Shown one piece after another: positions 8,794 through 15,977 of a DNA stretch of 64,000 bases. Position 1 is the stretch's first letter; the number at the start of each line of letters is the position of its first letter. The position numbers and the translations under genes were made by a program. The stretch covers positions 3,334,501-3,398,500 of the forward strand of contig NZ_VWNA01000001.1 in assembly GCF_009600605.1 (NCBI RefSeq), written 5' to 3'. The DNA is from Segnochrobactrum spirostomi (GTDB lineage: Bacteria; Pseudomonadota; Alphaproteobacteria; Rhizobiales; Segnochrobactraceae). Under the pieces are notes generated by a model that searched no databases, was not told the DNA's origin, and worked only from the letters and a program-made list of their open reading frames with translations.

Positions 8794-10356
8794 TCAGTGC
8801 GCTGCGTCGTCCTCCGGACCGATCAGGCCGGCGGTCTCATACCAGAGCCGGAGGTCGGACAGAACCGGGTGTTGCAAGGCGCGGGTCAGATAATGCCGGA
8901 TTCGGGGGATGTGGCGCAGATAAGCCGGCTTGCCGTCGCGCCGGTCGAGGCGGACGAAGAGGCCGAGGAGCTTGGTCGCGCGCTGCGCCTCCATCACCGC
9001 GAGATCGGCGCGGAACACCGCTTCGTCGAACGTCGGATCGGCGGCGACGCGGGCGGCGACGTAGCGCGCCACGAGCGCGTCGGAGAGCGCGTCGGGCACG
9101 GTGACGCGGGCATCGTGGACGAGCGAGGCGACATCGTAGGCGGGCGAGCCGATGACGGTGTCCTGGAGGTCGATGATGCCGATGCGGGCGAGGCCGTCGC
9201 GCTCCGGCAGCCAGAACAGGTTCGCCGAATGATAATCGCGCAGCACCCAATGACGCGGATGGCCGGCGAGGTCGTCGGTGAGGGCGCGCCACAGGCGATC
9301 GAACGTCTCGGCCTGCGACGGTTCAGGGCTCGCGCCGGTCTTCCAGGGAAGGTACCAGGCGATGAGAAGCTCCGCCTCGATCGACAGCGCCTCGGTGTCG
9401 TAGGGCGGCAGGGCGAACGGCTCGCCGGCAACCGTGAGGTTCTCCGGCATCGGGCCGGCATGGAAGGCGGCGAGCACGTCGGTCGCGATCTCGTAGCGCT
9501 CGGCGATCGGCGCGCCGTCGGCGACGATGCCCTCAGAGCCGAGGTCTTCGAGGAGGAGGAAACCGGCGGCGAGATCGCTCGCCAGCACCTCCGGTGCCGA
9601 AAAGCCCCGCGCCCGCAGCGTCTCGGCGACGGCGATGAAGGGCCGCGGCTCCTCGGCGATGCGGGCGATCCGGCGATAGGGCAGGCCGCCGCGCGCCGGC
9701 GGATCGGGCGCGCGTAAGGGCCAGTTCATCAGCACGGCGGTGCGGCCGTCGCGCGCGACGCGCTCGTAAGCGCGGATCGAGGCGTCGCCGTGCAGGTAGG
9801 CGCGGGCGGCGTCGGTCCAGCCGGCATCGTCGAGAAAACTGCGGATGCCGAGCGTGCGGGCGAGCCGCGACGCCCACGTGCCACCCTCGACCACGAAGGT
9901 GGCGCGCCGCCCCTCTTCCCCGCCGACCGTTTCGAGCCGCAGCACCAGGGCGTCCGCCGGCAGCGCGCCGCCGGCATTGCCCGGCCACTCGATCAGCGCG
10001 GCGCCGCGGGCGAGGATGTCCTCGAGGCCGAGCTCATCCATCTCGGACGCCTCGGTCAGGCGGTAGAGATCGAGATGGGCGACGGAGAAGCGCGGCAGAT
10101 CGTAGGTCTGGATCAGGGTGAAGGTCGGGCTCGGCACTTCGAGCCACGGATCGTCGGCGAGCGCGCGCAGGAGCGCCCGGGCGAAGGTCGTCTTGCCGGC
10201 ACCGAGGTCGCCTTCGAGGGCGATCACGTCGCCGGGGGATAGGATCGCGGCGATGTCGTGGGCGAGGGCGATGGTCGCCGCCTCGTCGGCGAGATCGAGG
10301 CGCAGGGTCGGCACGACGATCTCCGCCACGCCGTCTTCGGAGGGGCGTTCGCTCAT
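8794..10356 (-). CDS. Fused TsaE (t6A tRNA ATPase) and AmgK-type MurNAc/GlcNAc kinase
   Basis: 520 aa in two parts. Residues 1 to about 160 are TsaE, the ATPase of the tRNA threonylcarbamoyladenosine complex, with Walker A GDLGAGKT at 49-56 and PSPTFTLIQTY nearby. Residues from about 170 to 520 are an aminoglycoside-phosphotransferase-fold kinase with catalytic D374 in LRDYHSANLF and Mg-binding D396 in GIIDLQD. With murU next door, this half is best read as AmgK, the anomeric kinase for MurNAc and GlcNAc. No frameshift or internal start separates the halves, so it is a true fusion, known in other Hyphomicrobiales. The start overlaps the divL stop (ATGA). Confidence 0.9.
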   Translation of the reverse strand: MSERPSEDGVAEIVVPTLRLDLADEAATIALAHDIAAILSPGDVIALEGDLGAGKTTFARALLRALADDPWLEVPSPTFTLIQTYDLPRFSVAHLDLYRLTEASEMDELGLEDILARGAALIEWPGNAGGALPADALVLRLETVGGEEGRRATFVVEGGTWASRLARTLGIRSFLDDAGWTDAARAYLHGDASIRAYERVARDGRTAVLMNWPLRAPDPPARGGLPYRRIARIAEEPRPFIAVAETLRARGFSAPEVLASDLAAGFLLLEDLGSEGIVADGAPIAERYEIATDVLAAFHAGPMPENLTVAGEPFALPPYDTEALSIEAELLIAWYLPWKTGASPEPSQAETFDRLWRALTDDLAGHPRHWVLRDYHSANLFWLPERDGLARIGIIDLQDTVIGSPAYDVASLVHDARVTVPDALSDALVARYVAARVAADPTFDEAVFRADLAVMEAQRATKLLGLFVRLDRRDGKPAYLRHIPRIRHYLTRALQHPVLSDLRLWYETAGLIGPEDDAAH

Positions 10357-12899
10357 AAGCCGGCCTGCTTCAGCGTCGCGGCGATGCCCGGGCGGGCGCC
10401 GCCCGACTCGGAGCGCGGATCGCCGCTCGGATCGACGGGGCGGTTCGGGAAGCGGCAGATCACGGTGGTGCCGACGCCTTCCTTCGAATCGATGCGGACA
10501 TGGCCGCCGTGAAGTTCGACGAAGCTCTTGACGATCGAAAGCCCGAGCCCGGCCCCGCGCCGCTGCCCCGCCGGATCGCTGACGAAACGGTCGAACACCT
10601 GCTCGAGCTTGTCCGGGGGAATGCCGCTGCCCTGGTCCTTGACCACGATGCGCACGCCGTCGTCATCGCGGGTGCAGGCGATCTCGATGCGCCCGCCGAC
10701 GTCGGAATAGGCGATCGCGTTGGAGAGCAGGTTGAACAGCACCTGCCGCACTCGCTTCTCGTCGCCGACGAAGGTGCCGATATCGAGGGGCACCTTGCGT
10801 TCGAGCGACAGCCGCGCCTCGCGCAGCCGGTCCTGCACGCCCTCCGCCGCCGCCGCGATGGTCCGCGCGACATCGACGGGACCGAGATCGAGCACCATGA
10901 CGCCGGCATCGACGGTGGCGAGATCGAGAATGTCGTTGATGATGGCGAGGAGTGCGCTCGAGGACGACAGGATGTAGTCGGTATATTCGCGCTGCTTGTC
11001 GTTGAGGACGCCGGTGCGGTCGTCACCGAGAAGCTGGCCGAAGCCGATGATGGTCGTGAGCGGCGAGCGCAGCTCGTAGGAGACGTGCTGGATGAAGGCG
11101 TCCTTGAGCCGGTCCGCCTCGATCAGCGCCTCGTTGCGCTCCATCAGCGCGCGCTCGGCCTTCAGGGTGTCGGTGACGTTGACGAAGGTCGCGAGGGTCG
11201 CTCCGTCGGGCAGCGGCACCGTCGCATAATCGACGACGGTCGTATCGCTGCGCTCGATGCGGCCGGCGACCCGGCTGCGGCTGTCGGCGAGGCCGGTCGC
11301 GGCGCCGGCGATCTCGCCCCAGGCCCGGCCCGAGGGATCGAGCGGCGTCGAGGCGGTGATGAGATCGACGACGTGGGGCCGCTCGCCGAGGGGGGCGCCC
11401 TCGAATCCCCAGAGCGTGGCGAAGGCCGGATTCCAGAGCCGGAGCTTGCCGTCGGAGCCGAACACCGCGACGCCTTCGGCGAGATGGTCGAGCGTCTCGC
11501 CCTGGACGCGGATCAGCGAATTGTAGCGGCTTTCGAGGTCGAGCCGCTCGGTCACGTTCTCGTAGACATAGGTCACGCCGCCCTGGGGATGGGGGTTGGC
11601 GATGACGCGCAAGGTCTGCCCGTCCGGCAGATGCCACCAATGTTCCTGCGCCTCGACGGCACGGTAGGCACTCTGGAGCTCGGTCTTCCAGGCACGGAAA
11701 TTGGCCTGCTCCGGCAGTTTGCGCTCGGCACGCAACTGGTCGAGCAGCGCGCCGTCTTCCGGCTGGCTCTCGAGAAAGGCGGTGTCGAGTCCCCACAGCG
11801 CGCGGAAGGCGGCGTTGTAGAACGTGAGGCGCTTGTCGGCGCCGAAGATCGCGACGGCGGTGGCGAGCTGATCGAGGGTGCGGGCGTGGAAATCGATGGT
11901 GCGGGTGAGCGCGCCGTGGATCCGCTCGAGCTCCGTCACGTCGACGGCGATGCCGCCCGAGCCGAGGTCGGCGCCGTGGGCCGCGCCGACCTCGACGACG
12001 TCGAGCACCCGCCGCTCGCCGGCGACGACGGCGGCGAGCTTGGCGCGGGCTGAGATGCCGCGGGCGCGGGTGTCGGCGAGCTGGCGGCGGCCGTCGGTGT
12101 CGAGCAGTTCGGCGCCGACACGGGCGGCGTCGGCCGACGACTTCGCCTCGACCGCGCGGGCATAAGCCTCGTTCACCCAGACGATCTTGCCGTCGGCATC
12201 GCGCACCCAGATCGGATGCGGCAGGGTCTCGACGAGGGCGCGCAGTGCCAGCGTCTGGGCTTCCAATTCCGACGGGTCCGCGCCGTGGCGGGCGCTCGCG
12301 GTCTTTTCCTCGCTGAGCTTCAGTGCGGGTCGGCCGGCGATGACGCGCCCCTCGGCGCCCATCGCGGCACCGGTGACGGTGGTGAGGTCCAGGGAAAAGG
12401 CTTCGCCGTGGCGGCGCAGCCGCGCGATGCGGTCGGCGAGGAGATCGGCGGCGGCCGGCGCGAGCCAGCCGCGCACCTCCAGCACGTGGCGGCAGGTGTG
12501 CGGCACGCCGGAGGCCGGAGACAGCATGCCGGTCATCAGGGGTTCGCCCGCCTCGTTCCAGGCGATCAGGCAGCCGTCCACGGCACCGGCGAGAACGTCG
12601 GCGCGCTGGGATTGCAGGCGCGCTTCCTCGCGGGCGGCCTTCGCGGCATCGGACGTTGCGGCGAGGACCTTCCGCAGGCGGACCAGAGAGAGGCCGCAAT
12701 AGGCGGCGAAGGCGAGCGCGCCGAGGGCGGTGCCGATCGACAAGGCGTCGGACGGCGCCGGTGCGGCGATCGCGGCGTGGGCCGGCGGGGCGGCGGAGAC
12801 GAAAGCGGCGCCCGCGAGGCCCAAGGCCCGCACGGCACCCCGCGCCAGCGCCGACGTGCCGTTGCGGCGCGCCCGTGCCGTGCCAAACCCGCGCCGCAT
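10353..12899 (-). CDS. divL: DivL-type cell-cycle kinase with Tyr in place of the phospho-His
   Basis: 848 aa from ATG 12899 (ribosome-binding site AGGGAGA, 8 bases before it). An N-terminal membrane segment at about 24-75 is followed by PAS-like domains near 215-330, 335-450 and 460-580. The HisKA segment is at about 598-660 and the HATPase domain at about 710-818 (DQGSGIP, GAGLGLSIV). The H-box reads VSYELRSPLTTI: Tyr608 stands where histidine kinases have His. This is the hallmark of DivL, which in Caulobacter binds DivK and controls CckA and hence CtrA. The ATP-binding motifs look intact. The frame is open 29 codons further upstream but has no better start. Confidence 0.82.
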   Translation of the reverse strand: MRRGFGTARARRNGTSALARGAVRALGLAGAAFVSAAPPAHAAIAAPAPSDALSIGTALGALAFAAYCGLSLVRLRKVLAATSDAAKAAREEARLQSQRADVLAGAVDGCLIAWNEAGEPLMTGMLSPASGVPHTCRHVLEVRGWLAPAAADLLADRIARLRRHGEAFSLDLTTVTGAAMGAEGRVIAGRPALKLSEEKTASARHGADPSELEAQTLALRALVETLPHPIWVRDADGKIVWVNEAYARAVEAKSSADAARVGAELLDTDGRRQLADTRARGISARAKLAAVVAGERRVLDVVEVGAAHGADLGSGGIAVDVTELERIHGALTRTIDFHARTLDQLATAVAIFGADKRLTFYNAAFRALWGLDTAFLESQPEDGALLDQLRAERKLPEQANFRAWKTELQSAYRAVEAQEHWWHLPDGQTLRVIANPHPQGGVTYVYENVTERLDLESRYNSLIRVQGETLDHLAEGVAVFGSDGKLRLWNPAFATLWGFEGAPLGERPHVVDLITASTPLDPSGRAWGEIAGAATGLADSRSRVAGRIERSDTTVVDYATVPLPDGATLATFVNVTDTLKAERALMERNEALIEADRLKDAFIQHVSYELRSPLTTIIGFGQLLGDDRTGVLNDKQREYTDYILSSSSALLAIINDILDLATVDAGVMVLDLGPVDVARTIAAAAEGVQDRLREARLSLERKVPLDIGTFVGDEKRVRQVLFNLLSNAIAYSDVGGRIEIACTRDDDGVRIVVKDQGSGIPPDKLEQVFDRFVSDPAGQRRGAGLGLSIVKSFVELHGGHVRIDSKEGVGTTVICRFPNRPVDPSGDPRSESGGARPGIAATLKQAGL

Positions 12900-13021
12900 C
12901 CCGCGTGTCTCCCTGCGCCGAGCCCCCGGCCGGCTGATCCCGAATCGACGAATGCGCCACCTTAGCCGGTCCGGCGGACGGGCCAAAGGTGCAGCTTCGC
13001 GCGGATGGTGCCGGGGAAATC

Positions 13022-13037
13022 TTTACGAACCGTTTAC
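13022..13037 (-). promoter_or_regulatory. CtrA-like site upstream of divL
   Basis: TTTA-N7-TTTAC resembles the CtrA box TTAA-N7-TTAAC with one substitution in each half. It is 123 bases upstream of the divL start, in the space between divL and the opposite-strand small ORF. Regulation of a CtrA-pathway gene by CtrA would be sensible, but the match is imperfect. Confidence 0.3.
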
Positions 13038-13143
13038 CCTGATCGCGGCGCGCCGCTCGGCGAGAAATGCGCGCCTACTCGGCTATCGGACGGACGCGAT
13101 GGGAGCTACGGTCGAGACGCAGCCGAGCGGCGGGGCAGGGTCG

Positions 13144-13377
13144 ATGCAATCACGGAAGGACGAGCCTTTGGTGCCGGCGCAGGCGGAGCGCGCCGGCGAC
13201 GTTCATCGTCTCGATCCGCGTCCGGCGCGCCTTGCTGCCGAACTGCAGGCCCTGGTCGATGCCGGCGAGCCAATTCCGCCCCATCTCGTCGCGCTTGCCG
13301 TCGACCTCGCCGATGCCCTCGGTCCTCCCACAGCGGACGCGGCGGCCGAGCCGGAGAGCCCGCGCAAGACCGGTTGA
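13144..13377 (+). CDS. Small hypothetical protein, weakly NepR-like
   Basis: 77 aa from ATG 13144, with AGGG 4 bases before it; an in-frame ATG at 13099 is a possible alternative. Third codon positions are strongly G/C, as in neighbouring real genes. Two helices are joined by GEPIP (ELQALVDA-GEPIP-PHLVALAVDL). This recalls the helix-EPVP-helix layout of NepR, the anti-sigma factor of EcfG, although the first helix is two or three residues short. It is convergent with the EcfG-like sigma gene, which is not the usual nepR-ecfG operon order. The function is therefore unknown and the NepR idea is inference. Confidence 0.45.
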   Translation: MQSRKDEPLVPAQAERAGDVHRLDPRPARLAAELQALVDAGEPIPPHLVALAVDLADALGPPTADAAAEPESPRKTG

Positions 13378-13411
13378 CCGGTGGTGGTGGAGCGGAGCGG
13401 GAAGCCGGTGA

Positions 13412-13993
13412 TCAGGCGACCGCCGTGCCCGGCGCCTCGTTCCCCGAGAAGACCTCCTCGATCGAGTCGGCCTCGAGAAGCTCGAGCATGCGGTTGCGGG
13501 CGCGGTTGAGGCGGCTTTTGATGGTGCCGGTGGCGCAGGCGCAGACGACGGCGGCATCCTCGTAGCTCATGCCGAGCACGGCGACGAGCACGATCACCTC
13601 GCGTTGGTCGTCCGAGAGCTGCTCGAGCGCCCTGCGCGCCTCGTGGCCGCGCAACGCCCATTCCTGGGCGGGTGCGACGGACCAGCCGGCGACGATGTCG
13701 CCGGTCTCGTCCGCCACCTCGCGGCGGCGCACGCGCATGCTCGTATAATAGGTGTTGCGCAGGATGGTGAAGAGCCAGGCGCGGAGGCTCGTTCCCGGCT
13801 CGAAGCGGTGGGCGTTGGCAATCGCCTTGAGCAGGGTTTCCTGAACTAGATCGTCCGCGTCCGACGGATTGTTGCGGGTGAGGGCGCGGGCGAAGGCGCG
13901 TAAGGCCGGAATCATGCCGATGATGTCCTGGCGCAGGGCCGTCGCGGCCTGCGGGTCCCCGGACGCCATCCGTTCAGCCGTTTGTGTGCTCAT
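13412..13993 (-). CDS. ECF sigma factor, EcfG-like (general stress response)
   Basis: 193 aa. Region 2 spans about 30-93 (DADDLVQETLLKAI, WLFTILRN) and region 4 about 118-170 (DDQREVIVLV, YEDAA, GTIKSRLNRAR). There is no C-terminal extension. The pattern fits the ECF15/EcfG group that alphaproteobacteria use for the general stress response, where NepR and PhyR control it. ATG 13993 was chosen: longer starts up to 14071 would lie upstream of the predicted transcription start near 14050. Its promoter region carries GGAAC elements of the type EcfG itself reads, suggesting autoregulation. No phyR is in the window, so it may be an accessory EcfG paralog. Confidence 0.8.
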   Translation of the reverse strand: MSTQTAERMASGDPQAATALRQDIIGMIPALRAFARALTRNNPSDADDLVQETLLKAIANAHRFEPGTSLRAWLFTILRNTYYTSMRVRRREVADETGDIVAGWSVAPAQEWALRGHEARRALEQLSDDQREVIVLVAVLGMSYEDAAVVCACATGTIKSRLNRARNRMLELLEADSIEEVFSGNEAPGTAVA

Positions 13994-14054
13994 GGTTCCG
14001 ATCATCGCGGGCAGGAAATTGTTCCGCCGCCACCCGAAGCGGAGGCGCGTTCGG

Positions 14055-14080
14055 GGAACAACGTGCGCCAACTTTTGGTT
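14055..14080 (+). promoter_or_regulatory. Opposing EcfG-type promoter overlapping the previous one
   Basis: On the plus strand GGAAC (14055-14059), 17 bases, then GGTT. It occupies the same DNA as the minus-strand promoter, giving a near-symmetrical bidirectional element. It points toward the KGG-repeat gene. Confidence 0.4.
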
Positions 14081-14082
14081 CC
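14057..14082 (-). promoter_or_regulatory. EcfG-type promoter for the sigma gene
   Basis: On the minus strand GGAAC (14078-14082) is followed after 17 bases by TGTT. A CGTT also occurs at the too-short spacing of 14. The predicted start is near 14050, about 57 bases upstream of the sigma ATG. One base differs from the consensus GGAAC-N16/17-CGTT. Confidence 0.5.
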
Positions 14083-14156
14083 GACCGGGCCAGCCCCGAG
14101 AGTGCCGGCCCGAGCTGACGGCTCGGTCCGTTTCATGGGATTAAATTATGGAACCC

Positions 14157-14181
14157 GGAACAATGGTCGGGACCTCGGGTT
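14157..14181 (+). promoter_or_regulatory. EcfG-type promoter for the KGG-repeat gene
   Basis: GGAAC (14157-14161), 16 bases, GGTT (14178-14181): one base from the consensus GGAAC-N16/17-CGTT. It ends 37 bases before the start codon of the stress-protein gene. Confidence 0.6.
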
Positions 14182-14218
14182 GTTGGCCTGCCATCTCAAA
14201 CCTCAAGGGAGAGAAATC

Positions 14219-14671
14219 ATGGCGAATACCCCTAATAAGTCTCACGATTCCGATCATCGCGGCGGGTCCGGCAACTTTGCCGAGGACCGCGGCCGCGCGG
14301 CCGAGGCCGGCGCCAAGGGCGGGGCGAGCGTGCCAGACGAGAAGCGGAGCTTCTCCCAGGACCACGAGCTGGCGGCCGAGGCGGGTCGCAAGGGCGGGGC
14401 GAGCGTGCCCGACGAGAAGCGCAGCTTCTCCCAGGACCACGAGCTCGCCGCCGAAGCCGGCCGCAAGGGCGGCCAGAACAGCGGCGGCAACTTCAAGAAT
14501 GATCCCGAGCGCGCTGCGGAAGCCGGTCGATCCGGCGGCCAGCAGAGCGGCGGGAACTTCAAGAACGACCGCGAGCGCGCGTCTGAAGCCGGCCGTACCG
14601 GCGGGCAGCACAGCGGCGGGACCGCGAAGGGCGACCACGCTTCGGACTCCGGCCGCAAGGGCCAACACTGA
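14219..14671 (+). CDS. KGG-repeat general stress protein (con-10/GsiB-like)
   Basis: 150 aa, built from tandem hydrophilic repeats around EAGRKGG. The motif (A/S)EAG(R/A)(K/S/T)GG recurs five times, spaced by KRSFSQDHELA or GGNFKNDPERA blocks. Two central repeats are almost identical at DNA level. Proteins of this stress-induced KGG family (compare Bacillus GsiB and fungal con-10) are soluble and disordered, resemble plant LEA proteins, and accumulate in stress. ATG 14219 follows AAGGGAGAG. The frame is open further upstream, but that part contains the promoter. A strong terminator follows at 14782. The EcfG-type promoter makes it a likely general-stress gene. Confidence 0.88.
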   Translation: MANTPNKSHDSDHRGGSGNFAEDRGRAAEAGAKGGASVPDEKRSFSQDHELAAEAGRKGGASVPDEKRSFSQDHELAAEAGRKGGQNSGGNFKNDPERAAEAGRSGGQQSGGNFKNDRERASEAGRTGGQHSGGTAKGDHASDSGRKGQH

Positions 14672-14781
14672 CCGACACGAAGCCCGCGTCGCGGCGGCCG
14701 GCCTAGCGCCGGCCGATGCGGCTCGGCGATGAAGGACGGTCGCTGCGCCGGTGAGAGCCGGTCGGCACCCGTCCGGGCCTG

Positions 14782-14822
14782 AAAGAGCCGTTGGATCCCG
14801 AGCGATCCGGCGGCTCTTTTTT
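14782..14822 (+). terminator. Strong intrinsic terminator
   Basis: Perfect 9-bp stem AAAGAGCCG / CGGCTCTTT, with a loop that itself contains GGATC/GATCC, followed by TTTTTTG. It ends the KGG-repeat transcript and faces the end of the opposite-strand small gene at 14863. Confidence 0.88.
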
Positions 14823-14862
14823 GTTGGTGCCGCTTGGCGCCGGTGCGCCGGCTTCGTCCGGA

Positions 14863-15108
14863 TCAGCCGGTGCCCGTTTCGACGTCGTCGGTCGCTCCGT
14901 CGGGCAGGGTCCCTGCGCCCGGGGTCGAATCGTGGTTTGTCAGCGATTCCGTGGCGTGCGGCCCGGCCGCCGGCTGCTCGGCGGCGTCTGTGGGCCGTCC
15001 CGGGGCGGGGTGCTTGTTCCGGTTCGGTTCGGTCGATCGGTGCTCGGCTTGGGGCTGGTCGGTTGCGGCAGGCGCGGGCTTGGCGCGGACGACGGGCTTT
15101 CTGGTCAT
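14863..15108 (-). CDS. Small disordered protein, unknown function
   Basis: 81 aa, starting MTRKPVVRAKPAPAATDQPQ and continuing as a Pro/Ala/Thr/His-rich, hydrophilic chain with no hydrophobic core. The ATG at 15108 has a textbook ribosome-binding site (AAGGAGA, 6-7 bases away), which is the main reason to accept it. It reads divergently from the Cys-rich gene at 15235. A near-consensus EcfG promoter (15142-15166) lies just upstream, so it is probably stress-induced. I recognise no family. The basic N-terminus could bind nucleic acid, but that is a guess. Confidence 0.65.
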   Translation of the reverse strand: MTRKPVVRAKPAPAATDQPQAEHRSTEPNRNKHPAPGRPTDAAEQPAAGPHATESLTNHDSTPGAGTLPDGATDDVETGTG

Positions 15109-15141
15109 CGGTGTCTCCTTCTCGAAGGGCGTCTGAGGGCG

Positions 15142-15166
15142 AACGCCGGAAGAGGACGCCGGTTCG
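15142..15166 (-). promoter_or_regulatory. EcfG-like promoter for the disordered small protein
   Basis: On the minus strand CGAAC (one mismatch to GGAAC), 16 bases, then a perfect CGTT. The predicted transcription start is about 25 bases upstream of the gene at 15108. Confidence 0.5.
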
Positions 15167-15174
15167 AGCGGGGG

Positions 15175-15199
15175 GGAACGCGACGGGGTTCGATCCGTT
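15175..15199 (+). promoter_or_regulatory. Perfect EcfG promoter for the Cys-rich/VOC gene pair
   Basis: GGAAC (15175-15179), exactly 16 bases, CGTT (15196-15199): a full match to the alphaproteobacterial general-stress promoter consensus. It ends 35 bases before the start codon at 15235. Confidence 0.78.
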
Positions 15200-15234
15200 G
15201 GGTCTTCATCTCGGACACAAGAGGAGACCCGATC

Positions 15235-15483
15235 ATGGCCCGATGCGACGTCTGCGGGAACGACTACGACAAGACCTTCGAAATCCGGACCGCGGGGATC
15301 GGCGACGCCCCCAAGGTCATGACCTTCGACAGCTTCGAATGCGCCATCGAGGCGCTGGCGCCGCGGTGCGGCCATTGCGGTTGCCGCATCATCGGGCATG
15401 GTGTCGAGAGCGCGGCGGGGATGTTCTGCTGCGCCCATTGCGCCGCCCACGACGGCGGGACCGACTTGAGGGACCGCCAATGA
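15235..15483 (+). CDS. Small Cys-rich, zinc-ribbon-like protein
   Basis: 82 aa from ATG 15235, with GAGGAGA 7 bases before it. Two CXXC knuckles (CDVCGNDY at 4-11 and CGHCGC in the second half) and a later CCAHC suggest one or two bound zinc ions. The middle holds TFDSFECAI and RIIGHGVE. Short proteins with this layout occur in many actinobacteria and rhizobia and are annotated hypothetical or metallothionein-like. It is cytoplasmic, with no signal peptide. It overlaps the next gene by 4 bases (ATGA). A perfect EcfG promoter upstream points to stress induction. The biochemical role is unknown. Confidence 0.82.
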   Translation: MARCDVCGNDYDKTFEIRTAGIGDAPKVMTFDSFECAIEALAPRCGHCGCRIIGHGVESAAGMFCCAHCAAHDGGTDLRDRQ

Positions 15484-15905
15484 CGATCAACGCGCCGCCG
15501 CTCCACGGCATTCTCGAGACCGCGCTCTATGTCGCCGATCTCGGCGCCGCGGCGGCGTTCTATATCGACGTCGTCGGCCTGCCCGTGCTCTACCGCGACG
15601 AGCGCCTCGCAGCCTTCGGGGTGGGCGGACGAGACGTGCTCCTGCTCTTTCTCGGCGGCGCCTCCAGCCAGGAGATGCACCTGCCGGGAGGCACGATCCC
15701 GCCACACGACGGCGCTGGACGCATCCACATGGCGTTCGCCGTCGGCGCTGACGATCTCGCCGCCTGGGAGACCCGGCTGACGGATGCCGGTGTCGCGATC
15801 GTAGGCCGCACCGCGTGGCCGAGCGGTGGACACAGCCTCTATGTTCGCGATCCGGACGGGCACCTGATCGAGTTCGCGACGCCGGGGATATGGACGTTCC
15901 CTTGA
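15480..15905 (+). CDS. VOC-family (glyoxalase/dioxygenase fold) protein
   Basis: 141 aa, one VOC module. It has the paired beta-alpha-beta units with ALYVADLGAAAAFYIDVVGL near the start and SLYVRDPDGHLIEFATPG at the end. The terminal Glu and an early His are typical metal ligands. Family members include glyoxalase I, extradiol dioxygenases and antibiotic-binding proteins, and sequence alone does not pick among them. It starts inside the stop of the Cys-rich gene (ATGA), so the two are co-translated and probably share the EcfG promoter. A role in detoxifying small electrophiles during stress is plausible but inferred. Confidence 0.85.
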   Translation: MTINAPPLHGILETALYVADLGAAAAFYIDVVGLPVLYRDERLAAFGVGGRDVLLLFLGGASSQEMHLPGGTIPPHDGAGRIHMAFAVGADDLAAWETRLTDAGVAIVGRTAWPSGGHSLYVRDPDGHLIEFATPGIWTFP

Positions 15906-15914
15906 GCGCGCCCC

Positions 15915-15939
15915 GGAACGAAGGCGGGTGCTTCCCGTT
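15915..15939 (+). promoter_or_regulatory. Perfect EcfG promoter for the PRC-barrel gene
   Basis: GGAAC (15915-15919), exactly 16 bases, CGTT (15936-15939). It ends 38 bases before the start codon at 15978. It begins only 10 bases past the VOC stop, so it gives the next two genes their own stress promoter. Confidence 0.78.
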
Positions 15940-15977
15940 TTCCCCCCATCGCGGGGGCGTCAGAACGGGAGACAACG

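Noticed and set aside
11023-12960. 645-codon minus-strand frame overlapping divL
   Set aside because: Arg/Pro-rich shadow in another frame of the kinase gene; no motif or ribosome-binding site.
13022-13037. Calling the TTTA-N7-TTTAC site a firm CtrA box
   Set aside because: One mismatch in each half against TTAA-N7-TTAAC and only a single occurrence in this window. Kept as a low-confidence feature only.
14141-14668. 175-codon antisense frame across the KGG-repeat gene
   Set aside because: Caused by the repeat sequence and high GC. Translation is Ala/Leu/Val-repetitive and starts without a ribosome-binding site, while the plus strand matches a known family.
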